Origin: Eudorina sp. 2006-703-Eu-15
Taxonomy: Eukaryota; Chlorophyta; Chlorophyceae; Chlamydomonadales; Volvocaceae
DNA: 64,000 bases
Assembly: GCA_003117195.1 (NCBI GenBank)
Contig: BDSI01000004.1
Coordinates: 1,607,290 to 1,671,289, forward strand
Reading direction: 5' to 3'
Shown: piece by piece, positions 48,601 through 58,451 of the stretch
Numbering within the stretch: position 1 is the first letter of the stretch
Layout of the letters: the number at the start of each line of letters is the position of its first letter
The notes under the pieces: generated by a model
Databases searched by the model: none
Seen by the model: only the letters and a program-made list of their open reading frames with translations
Told to the model about the DNA's origin: nothing
Translations under genes and position numbers: made by a program

Positions 48601-51600
48601 GGTAGCAGGCAGGGGGCAGGAATCCGGACGCGCTCCCAATTAGACAGCCCTTCGAAACCGCTTTGAATCTGGGGCTCGACACTACCGCAACTCTATGACA
48701 GCAGCAACAACAACAAAAACAATCAAAACATGCATTATGTGTCGCACAAAAGGCGGCCATGAGCACACGTGCATGAATGGGAGCTGCCTTACCCACGCAA
48801 GCCTTGCCAACGCACGGGTGCCGCGTATGGCCCACCTGGCTGCGACTGGCGGGCCTCGAGCCCTCCAACAGACTACGGAGGCAGCGGGGGAGCAGATGGA
48901 GACGGGGCGGGGCGGGGCGGGGCGGGGCAAAAGGCTCGGGGCGGCGGTGTCTGCTACGGCGGCGAATGAGGTGTCTTGGGGGCCGGGGGAATGGCCACAC
49001 CTCGCAACTGGATGCGCGAGAGACTGAGGTCCTCAGCAGCGCAGCCACCCCAAAGCGCTTGCATTCTGGGGTGGCGCACAGCGAGGGGTGGTTCACAATT
49101 CCTGCGTACCAGCACCACCCAATCCGGGGTTCCTTACTTGGTGTAGGTACACGTGATGGGCGCAGGTGTGCGGGCCGGGCAGAAGTACCCCGGCGGGCAT
49201 TTGGCGACCTCGCCCGGGCTGCGGCAGAAGAACCCGGCAGGGCAGTCGGGGACGCCAACCGTGTCCGCCTGCGACACCGGAGCACCACGACACCAGAGCA
49301 CCAAGGAGAATCGCTCGGGAGGGGGAGGGCCGGCTCAATCGCCCTGCCGGCAGGACACCGCATGACCCGTACAGGTGATCACCCGTCTTCGACGGCCAGT
49401 CCCGGCAGCAACCCGTGCGCCATGAGTTTCGGACTTCGGTGCAAACATTACGTACATAAATACAGACATACACATCTCAATGTCAACTGTGTTGAAATAC
49501 TCCTCTATCCCGTAGGGATGGGCGCAGTAGGACTTGGAGTCTGACCCCAGCAGCTCCTGACTGCGGATGCTGGACCGCAACCCGATGGCGGGCAGGTGGA
49601 GCAGCCCCGCTGCACCCGGCAGGGCTGCATCCCTTCGACCCCCCAAGTCATCTCGAAAGCCGATGACACGAACAGGCGCACAAAGGGAAGGAGCAGATGA
49701 CCCAAGCCGGCATGCACACGCAAGACCAGTGGCGTGCCGTGGATCGTTGCTTCTCGGTGCAGCGCAACTGCGCATCATCACCCCGCCGCCGCCGCTTACC
49801 AGAAGGTTCGAGCCCTCCAGGCAAAGCTGCCCTGCCGTACACGGCACACACACGCCTCCCAGATGCGCCCACGTGGGGTCCGCCAGCACGTCCAGCGACA
49901 GCCCTAGGTGCGCCCCCCTGGAGCAGCGGTGCCCCCGGGGACACTGGAAATGGAGCGCACCCTCGGAGGTGTTGCAGGGGCACCCCGGCGCCGTGAGACG
50001 GGGCAGCTGAACCCCCGCCGCCAGCAATGCCTGCCCTGCGGCCACCGCCCCTGCGCCGGCGGCGGCGGTGGCGGCTACTGCCACGCCGCCGCTCCACCCT
50101 CCAGGTGCGCGTGCGCGCGCCGGCGCTGCGCTGCTGCCTGCCACGACGCCGTCGTCGCTTGCGGTGGTAGGGGTGTGCGAGCCGGCGATGGTGGTATCGG
50201 CTGGGATGATGTCGAATAGGACGGGGCAAAGCAGACTCCGGCTGCCGTACAAGAGGAGCTCCGCGACGTCCTGGAGGTACGGCGAGTAACGTTCGACGAG
50301 GGGTTGATATTTGGGATTCAAGGTTCAGGACGTGAGGGGGGGGAGGGCCAGGCCGGCGGCTGATGCCGGTGCTAGCTAGCGTGGGAACACGTCTGGCTTC
50401 TCAATCCGAGGCAAACGCCGCGGTCGCTGGACAGCGGGTACCGAGAGGCAGTGCAGTGGTGGTTCGCTAATAGGGGCGCCCTGGTGGCTAACTCCCCCTG
50501 AGCGGGCTTTATCCCTTGCCATGGCTGGTTCTCAGGAACGGGGTGGTTCCCTGGTAGTGTGGGCCCGGGGCGTGTTTCGGTGCACTTGTGGAGCCTGTCC
50601 GGAGCGCCATGGTGGGCGCAGTGTCCGCAGTGCCCCGTTCGTTTAGGCAGTGTATGGTGAGGAAGCCTCGGCTGTCACCGTTGGCTGTCACCGATGACCC
50701 ACGGGGTCCGCTGTAACATCCTCAATAGTGCAGGCGCCGGGGCAGGCATACGGGCAAGCAAGTTGAAGGATTCCGGCTGCTGCTGCGCGTGCGTGTCGTG
50801 GTGGGGGTGCAGGCAGCACCTGGCAGCATCGCTCCGTCGTACGATTCCCCCGGCCCGGCTTCGCCCAGAGGGCCCACAGACGTGCGCGGAATTGGCAGGC
50901 AATGCGTGGTGTCCACTGTAACATAAACTAATTATAAATATTAGTAATGCATTACGGTGTTTGTCACCCACGATGACATGCGTCACGTGGGAAACATCAG
51001 TTCTGCGACAAATCTGTGTGGGGCCCGCATTTGGGAATCCATTGAGGACCCAAGATCTGCATGCAACGCGATGCATGGAGTGCCGTGGTCGTACCTTGAC
51101 CGGCAACGAATAGCTGTCCAGTCCCAGCTGGGGGCCGAACACCTGCGACAGGGCGTTCGCCACAAACATTCCGCTGTACGACACTGCCGTAGAATTCAGC
51201 AGGTCTCGGAGCTGCGAGTCGTTGAGCAGCAGCTGCTGTAGCTCTTCCGGGCGGACCTTGGGAGCAGCGGGGCAGGGAGAGCAAGTCGGCGGCAACACCT
51301 CAGTCCGACGATCGTGTCTACTCTATCGCCGAAACACTCAATTAATTAACCGCAGTAATAATAACAATGACAATACAATTCAAATTATAACAATAACAAT
51401 AAATTATAAATAGTACTACTACTAATGATAAAATCAGAAATAATATAATCGGCTCGTTTTAATATACTGGGCAAATCCGACCGTAGGTGAAGGGATTGGA
51501 GGCGATGAGGCTCACGGCGATGGCTTCCATCGCCTACCCACAGCCCCCAACCTCCTTCCTGGCCTCCATCGCCTACCTGGCTTCGATCCGACTCCGGGCT

Positions 51601-53165
51601 GCGCCACGGTTCGATCGCCATCGACAGAAACACCGCGGCGTCCCGGACGCCCGGGTCGTGCGAGGTGGCGTTGCGCGGCGGCGGGCCCAGCAGCTGTGAC
51701 ATGGGCCCACCCGGGCACTTGGGCGCGCAGGCCTCGCCCTCCTCGCACTCCGTGCACGGCTGCGGCGGGGTTGGGTGGGTTGGGGACGCATCTGCCGGAA
51801 GCAGAGGCCGTTCTCTACGACACCGTCCAAAGGCGCTGCCGTATGCGGGGCAGCACTGGCCATCAGTGCGGGCAACCACCCGGAGCCCCGCCCACAGTTT
51901 CCACATTCAGGCACCTGCAGTCGTGCCCGCTCAGCCCTTCACTGCTGAACGCTCTTGGTTCGAAATGCGACCCCATGGAGAGGAGGTCTTGTGTTCATCC
52001 CCGACAAACAGTGGCGCGGGCCCTGACCCCATTATCAGGATCGCTGCGTCAGCCACCCATCCACACTTCCCTCCTGGAGTGTCGAGAGTCGAGAGTCTCG
52101 CCTAAGCGCCCTGCAGCCCCACCTTGCACGTTGGCGGCTGCAGGGCCTCCCGGCGGCTGCAGTACAGGCCCATGGCGCACTGGTAGTCTCGCGAGCAGAC
52201 CTCCCCGGCGTTGCATCCGCACCTGCTGTGCCACACACGATGCACACAAGCCGCCTTCTCATCTCCGATTGCTGAGGAGGACACTCCGTCTCTTAAGGGA
52301 TGTGCCTTTTAAGAAATGTACCGGCTGTCGGACAGGGAACCACTAAACAGACCTGGAACCCACAGCCGACATTGAACTCCATGACTCTTCGTTAACTTCG
52401 AACGCGTGCTTTGCCCGGCCCCACTATGATTTATCGCCAATGCGCCACCACTCGCCTGAGGCTGCAGCCACCCCGCAGCGGCACGCCCGCTGCGTCCGCC
52501 CTGACGCTGGTGTTGAAGCGCCCGGGGAAGAGGCAGCACTTCCAACAGGGCTCACAGAAGCCCGGGATGCCGTCGCTGAAGGGCACGGTGCTGCAGAACC
52601 TGGCGGCGGGGACCCGGGCGGGGGGGCTGGGACGTGTGGAGGGGTGCCGCCACCGCCACTGTCGCCGCCGCCGTGTCACCGGCCCCACGGGGCGTGAGTG
52701 ACGGAATGCGGGGCGGCGTTCGTGGAGGGGCCCAAGCTGGCTGGCCCGGTATCTCAGCTCGGGAACTCCGGGATCGAAAAGAAACGTAAAGAACGATGTA
52801 CAAGAGGGCAGCTAGAGTAACGTTAATCCATTCAGCTAGGGTCCACCCTTAGGTGGCGACCTCTCTGACGTGCCTCACGCGCCTTTGAAAGGGACCACCG
52901 CAGGGCCCCACACCACCACCCACCCCCACCCGAATCAGGGCGTCGCTCGCGAAGGCTCCCCTGCCCCGGAGACGTTCGCCGCACCCGCGACGCTGGCCCA
53001 AAGCCGTGACACGACAGGGGGGAGGATCTCTACCGTTGAACTGCGGCGCACCGACAAGGTGTCGTACAAGTACGGCAGCACTTACCCTTCGGAACTGCAT
53101 TGGTCGTGCGTGGTGCAGGGGCCGACGGCCCGGCCGAGACGGCAGCAGCCCGCGGAGAATGCCAC
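32564..53165 (-). CDS. ABCG-type half transporter with Cys-rich ectodomain and an internal seven-WD40 propeller (5' end unresolved)
   Basis: About 33 exons on the minus strand, joined here by matching phases throughout. Order: Cys-rich lumenal region (53165 to 47325) ending in a membrane helix ([19 protein letters not shown]); nucleotide-binding domain (46946-43118) with Walker [11 protein letters not shown]-loop GFVPQEDIL, signature LSGGQRKR, Walker [13 protein letters not shown] and switch His VIHQP; seven WD40 repeats (41823-38352); a short linker (38094-38036); ABC2 membrane domain (37274-34349); Pro/Ser/Ala-rich tail (33663-32564). About 2000 residues. The Cys-rich N-terminus plus reverse NBD-TMD order matches the plant ABCG24/ABCG28 group, which is known; the WD40 block inside is not a feature of that family that I know. 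All NBD catalytic motifs are intact, so it should hydrolyse ATP; substrate unknown. The start codon and signal peptide were not found. A separate WD40 gene nested in an intron is the main alternative. Confidence 0.72.
35337..35657. repeat. AT-rich segment with terminal inverted repeats (MITE-like)
   Basis: 35337-35367 reads tgacccgcggggtccgctag then ctgtaacatcc; 35632-35657 reads gatgttacagtggaccccgc then ggatca, the inverted version. About 265 bp of AT-rich DNA lies between. No clear target-site duplication and no coding capacity are visible. It lies in the ABCG-gene intron 34964-36059 region, upstream of exon 35115 in transcription order. Confidence 0.55.
35741..35890. repeat. Perfect (ATATA)30 pentanucleotide array
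   Basis: 150 bp of uninterrupted ATATA units in the intron between exons 36284-36060 and 35115-34963 of the ABCG gene. Minus-strand frames through it read only Tyr/Ile/Leu and are not genes. Confidence 0.95.
38514..38551. repeat. (GTGGAT)n simple repeat
   Basis: Short hexamer run beside the seventh WD40 exon. Confidence 0.7.
40256..40284 (+). repeat. Copy of a dispersed CCGCGGGGTCC..CTGTAACATCC repeat
   Basis: tgacccgcggggtccactgt continuing into aacatcctt and an AT-rich stretch. Related copies lie at 35337-35367, 35632-35657 (inverted) and 50695-50723, all inside ABCG-gene introns. Confidence 0.8.
40824..40918. repeat. Large AT-rich near-perfect palindrome, 43-bp arms
   Basis: The left arm 40824-40866 (aaatgatattgatattgaca...) and right arm 40876-40918 (...tgtcaatatcaatatcattt) are reverse complements with one mismatch and a 9-bp spacer. 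The surrounding 40650-40920 is a cryptic repeat of atatca/tgatat words. It sits in the intron between WD40 repeats 2 and 3. Confidence 0.92.
41824..43117 (-). other. Interval between the NBD and the first WD40 exon
   Basis: 1.3 kb treated here as one intron. The GC-rich part at about 42450-42790 is open in more than one minus-strand frame and could hide a linker exon, but I could not choose a frame or splice pair. An AT-rich tract (42915-43010) lies near the NBD side. If this block hid a stop codon and a new start, the WD40 unit would be a separate gene, so it is the key interval to check with RNA data. Confidence 0.45.
43600..43708. repeat. GTGTGCG-type simple repeat
   Basis: Irregular run of gtgtgcg and gtgtgtgcggg units just downstream (minus strand) of the NBD exon carrying the Walker B and switch motifs. 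Plus-strand Cys/Val-rich translations across it are artefacts. Confidence 0.85.
44890..44994. repeat. 30-bp tandem repeat, about 3.5 copies
   Basis: Units begin at 44890, 44920, 44950 and 44980 (acccagtgtgtgtttagtgc as the core). It lies in an ABCG-gene intron directly beside the exon encoding [12 protein letters not shown]. Confidence 0.9.
45047..45071. repeat. (GT)n microsatellite
   Basis: Uninterrupted GT run of about twelve units in an ABCG-gene intron. Confidence 0.85.
47325..53165 (-). other. ABCG gene, Cys-rich lumenal domain and first membrane helix
   Basis: Exons 53165-53086, 52599-52456, 52222-52123, 51759-51577, 51256-51095, 50270-49800, 49268-49138, 48489-48451, 47899-47804, 47467-47325, all phase-compatible. 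Repeated CPxGxxC motifs are visible: [68 protein letters not shown]. This resembles the GCC2/GCC3-like extracellular domain of plant ABCG24/28. Exon 50270-49800 carries a 60-residue Ala/Gly-rich insert. A helix ([19 protein letters not shown]) ends the block and places the following NBD in the cytosol. Exon 53165 opens at an acceptor behind a pyrimidine tract, so at least one more 5' exon exists. Confidence 0.78.
50695..50924 (+). repeat. Dispersed repeat: one copy plus one partial copy
   Basis: 50695-50723 is tgacccacggggtccgctgt followed by aacatcctc; 50911-50924 repeats gtccactgtaacat. Same family as the copies near 35340, 35640 and 40260. Confidence 0.7.
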
Positions 53166-56100
53166 CTGTAGAGGGACAGGCATGCCGGGGTCGCTGGATT
53201 GCGCAGAACGTTTTTCTCTGACGGAAGGTGCGAGTTTTCACAGTTCCTTTGGAGGCGTCCGCGAGCAGCCCGGCCTGCGAGCATATATTTTCTCCGGCGA
53301 GGTATGCACGCGGCCGGCAAGCGCCGTTAACAACATTTGCGGGGGCGGTTCAGTTGTTGCCACTGTGCGTGGCTGCTCCTGGAACTGGGAATGCCGACGC
53401 AAAACACACGAGGGCGGAACACCTTTGCGAGACACACCAGCAAGCCGTGGCATCCCGCCCATGCGTCCGAGTGTGCATTGGCTGGCTTTCGCATCTTTTG
53501 CACGTCGGTCATGCGGCAGGCTCAACGTGAAAAGGGCAGGATGATGATCATCATGTTAAGATTTCAAAAGGCAGACAAGGTGGCGCATTAATCTTGCTGC
53601 GAGTTGGCCTGGCAACGTCCGGCAGGGGATGGGACGGCATCGTTCGAGGGGGTGTTTCGGAGCACACCGGCTGGCCTTGAGCCGCTTTGCCACGGCCGCA
53701 GCCTCTCTTTCAGCATCTCCTCAGCATGTGCAGCCGCGCGACCCGTGCAACGCTTACCAGCAACAGCCAAAGGCCAGGGGGTTGCAAAGCCGCTGCTCCG
53801 AAGCCTCCCGAATGTTGAGGCGCTAAGTGCACCTCCCGACGGGACCATTTCCAAGCGTACAAAGAGCCAAGCCGCGGCCTTGGCATCTTGCTGGAAAGGC
53901 TGTTTACAACATGTCTGACCCCCGGGCAGTACGTTGCGAACGGCTTCCAATTGCTGAAGCCAAAAAACACGTTTAGGATAAAGTATTCATATTCATTACA
54001 GATATTTGCCTAAGCAGCGTTGTTTACTGAATTACGTACTAGATCATGAACGGAATCTCGTCTTCTTTAATCAATCCTTCAACCGTAGAGGACAGGTCGA
54101 ATACTTAAATTACAATCACAAACAAGACATTAAAGCATGTAAGCGTCTCCTGCTGTACTGGGGATAGTCTTCCAGCGACTAAGGGGACTCTAGGACTCCC
54201 CTGGTACGGTGCAATTTTGGCGGGAGTGCCCACAGCACTTCACATACCGGCGATTGAATTCTGTATGCATAGCAAATATTTTCCTAGTTTATCTGCCGCC
54301 TACGAATGTCACCCAAAGAGCCCCACGGCAGGTGACTGCTCCCTACGGAAGTACCGGTGGCAACCTATTTCCGTAGAGGCCACTGCACGCCGTGGATGCC
54401 ACCAGCCATCCGAACAGCAGCCATAAAACGCGTTATTATATACCTGACGCTAAAAGAAACTGATAGCTAATTTCGCACACATAGTAAAGCATATATTAAG
54501 GGTCCATGTGCGGGCCGCCGCGCGTCGCAATCGAACCAGCTCGCGCCCTGACATACAGTAACTGGTGTTATGCCATACTTCATTTCCGTCGGAAACGGCT
54601 GAATTGTCACTTTCACCGAGGTAATACTTCGCGCTTTGCTTGCTTGTTGACGTGAAGATTGTTGTTGGCTAGGGTTTAGCCTTCCGCAGCCAGCTCGAAG
54701 GACGGGCGATCCAGTCGGTCCGAGCACGTGGCTGCCTCCGCGCGTGGCTTCCCCTTAATCCTCTTTGATGCAACGCAGCGCGTTGATTGGCCAAGCAGGA
54801 CGTCCGTGAGTGCTTACCGCGCGACGTTGCGTTTCAATCCCAGTCCAGTTTAAAACCCTTGATGTTCGCCGCCGCATGCACGCTACTGACTGGCTCCTCT
54901 GACCCACTGCCAGACCATTCAGTCAAAGGAGCGTAGCCGCGGCTGATTTCCGTAAATTGAGCAAGGTGTACATGTATATATGGTGGGCCCGAGGCCCCAC
55001 ACAGCCGGCCCACCGGGGCAAAAGATACGATAGCTCCGAGGCAGCCAGGACCCACAAACGGCTGCGCAGCCATCCAGCTCCGCCACTATGAGGCGGTGGT
55101 CGCAGGATGTAGGTGTTGGCGTTGCAGTCGAGTGTTACATGGCGGACCCTGGCCCCTACCCTGCGGTGTTGATGAATGACGTCACAATGGACCGGGCCGC
55201 CGCGGGTGATCTGCGGGGTGGCAGTGTCGTGTAATGTCATGCCTCATGTGGAGTCGGGATCTGCGTAAGTTCTTCCTGTTCAAGCACGGGATGGCGCCGC
55301 GAGTACATGAGATCAGATGAGATGAAGGGGAGATACCCGCCTTCACATTGGGCCAAGTGGAAGAAAGGCGTCCACCAGCCACTCTTATCGACTCAACCCC
55401 ACCAACGCTCGTCCGGATCATGGCCATCACAAATCATGAAGCGTGTCAGCGGCATAGATGTCCCTCCTGTCATCTGCGAATTTATCTGGGAGCTGCATCG
55501 CGACAGTCGGAGTCTGCGTCCTGCGGTCGACCTGATCAGGTTTCTTGATAGTTGTGTCGTACCAGTCCTTCGTGGGAGTACGTCAAACAACGTGACGAGC
55601 ATGATCGAGTTACGGTAAATGTCCGTACCGACGTCGGGGTCGCCATGGACCTCCATCCAACCCCACCTTCCCCCGGGGTTTGCGGTTGCGGGGAGGGGGC
55701 CAAACTGAAGCGCCCAAGCCGGTTCCGCCAGCCTGCCGGTATCGACACGGGCAGCTGCGGGCACCCGCGGGATCGGCGCGGGCGCTGCTGCTGCTGCTGG
55801 TCAGCGGAGCTGCGTCGCACGGATTTTTGCCACCACAGAAGAAGGAGGACACCGCTGGTGAAGGCTGCAGAGTCCGCCCATCAGTCGGGAATGTCCTGGA
55901 TGCTAGCCGGGGACGGTCCTGGTAGCATTCCAGGTGCCTGGTGGTATTCCGGTGCCCGCCTGAAGGGGCCGTGTCCATCCATCCCAGCGCCAACGGACCC
56001 TGCGGTCGAGGTGTCCATCAGGTCTCTGAAGATCAGCTTGAGAGGAGTGTGTCTGCTTCAGACCGCAGACACGTAAAAGTTCTGGTCGGAAAGTGCCCGG

Positions 56101-58451
56101 CTGGGTGTACGGTAGTTTCAGCGGCCGTTCCTCTGGGCTGCTGTACGAAGCTGTCGTACACCTTTAACAGCTGCACGGACACCTTAAACAGCTGCGCCGG
56201 TGGATGCTGATCCGTCGGCAGGCATGGCGGGTGCTAATCACGGTCATGGCGCGGCCGATGTCGTCTTGCGTTCGCGGGCCAATGTAGGTCTGTGCAGGTC
56301 CACATGTCACGCCTTTTCAAGTTAGCTTCCTGCTTGCATCACGCACCGGTGGTGGCGCGGTCGTCTTGCTTTACTTGCCGTCTTGATTTTCCGTATATTG
56401 CAGGTCAACGGGCCTGGGTGGCTGGCGCGGGTTTAGGGAGTGCGTGTGGTGGGCGCTACGCTGATTGTAGTCAGCGTTGCCGTCGCCGACAAGCAAACAG
56501 GCAATTAATGTGTTTAATTAATTTAATATTGCACACATGCGGGAATAGGAGCGTCGCACGCGGACAGCGAAGGAAGATAGCGAGGCTGGACCCAAGACAG
56601 GCAATCATCCAGTAATGAGCACGCGGGGGCCTTATGGACCATTAGCAATGGCAAGCAATCAAATAGGCAAGAGCATGACGAATAAGGCGCACGATAAGCA
56701 AGCAAGCAGGTCGAACGCAGGTAGGCGGACGCTTTACCAGGTGCGAAGAATCCGGAACGTCGGAAAGGTGCGACAAGCGGTCAGCAGCGAAACAATTGAA
56801 TGTGATGAGGAAATAGATAATTAATTGTTTAATATTGTGAGATGAGGCGCAGAGTGTGAGCCCTCGTGAGCACGCAACACAGGGCCCGCACGGAACGGGC
56901 GGAGGCAAAAAGGCTGAAGCGAAGGAGCGGATCGCCATTGGGTTGCGGCCGCGATGGAGCATGTGCTAGGCCGCCGCACCGGGACGACCCGAGCTGCGCT
57001 GCGGTGGGAATCATACAACATGGCGGCAAACGTCGGGACGGGTGCCAAAACAGGCAAAGCGGACACAAAGGAGGCGTGGGAGCAGGTGCATGATGAGTTA
57101 ATTACTACAGCGGGCGCCTCCAGACCTCCACGCTCCTCTAAAAAATGTGTCGATGTCACGCAGCGGAGGGGGAGCCCCACTGCTGCGACCCCTCGCTGAT
57201 CATCGTGCTCATCGCTGAATAACCGCGGCCATGGCCGTACCCGGCGTAAAAACAGCATACTCCCAGTACTTCGCGGAAGTTGTGTGCCTTGGTGGTAGTG
57301 CCGGGAACACGGCTGTGTGGCTCCGCTCCCCGGCGTCCTGGTCCGGGGGGTGGCACACAGCGTCCTGGTCCTTGGTTTGGGTCGGGCGGGTCTCTTCTCT
57401 AAATACACAGCAATCCACATCCACCAGGTGCAGTACCCACGGGATTGCGGATCGCCGCTCAACGCCGCGGCCGGCTCGATGGAGGGGTAAGGATTGGCGC
57501 TGGAGGGGCAGCGCCGCTCCCTCTTCGCCCGCCGCACTCTGTGCGCCTGCCTGGGTTCGGAACGCCCGTCGGTGCGGTGCCGTATGGCGGAGCTGGCCAA
57601 GACGGGCAAAGATCGCGGACAGTGGAGCTGCCAGATGGCAAATGAGGCAGGGGCGGAGGGGCAGGCAGGAAGCGCACAGGAGCGCAATTTCTTTCAGGTT
57701 TCAGCACGGGGGCTTTGATGGCGACCGTGCTTCATGGAGAACTCAAACAGCTCCGACCCGCGGGTCAGTTCCTGACGTAGTATTACTATCCACATCCCTC
57801 CTGCACCGCCCTCGGCGTGCCGAACTCTGCCCCCAGTTGGCAACTTTGCTCCGGTTCTGGCGCTTGGACTAAGGACACGGTGCACAGCAGCGAGGGACTC
57901 GTACTTCTGATCATCTCTGATGAACAGCATCCAACCCACTCAAGCGACCCTTCGAGCCATACGTCTTCAAACAATGCATGACACATGCCACATGCCACGC
58001 GCTTTGCTGTACCGCCGACGACCCCACAACCTGCGACAGCCTCCATGTCAAATGTCCGACACTCGTACCTCGTCCGCAGTACACGCCTGCCGTACTCATC
58101 TGTCCCGCATCAGGCAAGCCTATGACCCCCGGCGCCGTGGCACCCGGCGGTACACAGGAAGTTTGGAATTCAACCCAACCCAAACCACAAGCAAGGGCTG
58201 CGACAGCCGATTCAACAGCCTGCTACGGCCCAGCTGTCCACGTCCCGTACCAGTGCCGGAGACAACTGGCGAAAGCACTCAAGGTACGGCAGTTGTACGA
58301 CAACACCCGCCACAAGGGTCCCGGGATCCAAATAGGTGCACTTGCCCGACTGCAAACACCCCGGCGGGCTGACTCGCGGACGGGAGCAGAACACGCGCGC
58401 CCCAGTCGGAGGGCAATGGTCAGGAGCCGCAGGAGGGCCGCAGTGGTGGTG
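53166..58451. other. 5.3-kb region, probably holding the unresolved 5' end of the ABCG gene
   Basis: The ABCG gene needs at least one upstream exon in phase 0 with a signal peptide. GC-rich segments at about 55640-55880 (minus, open in several frames, bordered by an acceptor-like ctgcag and a GTACGG donor) and 57450-57700 are candidates, but no frame was decisive. A plus-strand frame at 56954-57199 has a weak resemblance to a Myb/SANT-like segment (AWEQVHDEL) and is not called. Elsewhere the DNA is moderately AT-rich without recognisable features. Confidence 0.4.

Noticed and set aside
56954..57199. Possible Myb/SANT-like transposon protein fragment
   Set aside because: Only a short AWEQVHDEL-like segment resembles the fold; no second helix motif, transposase domain or terminal repeats were seen.
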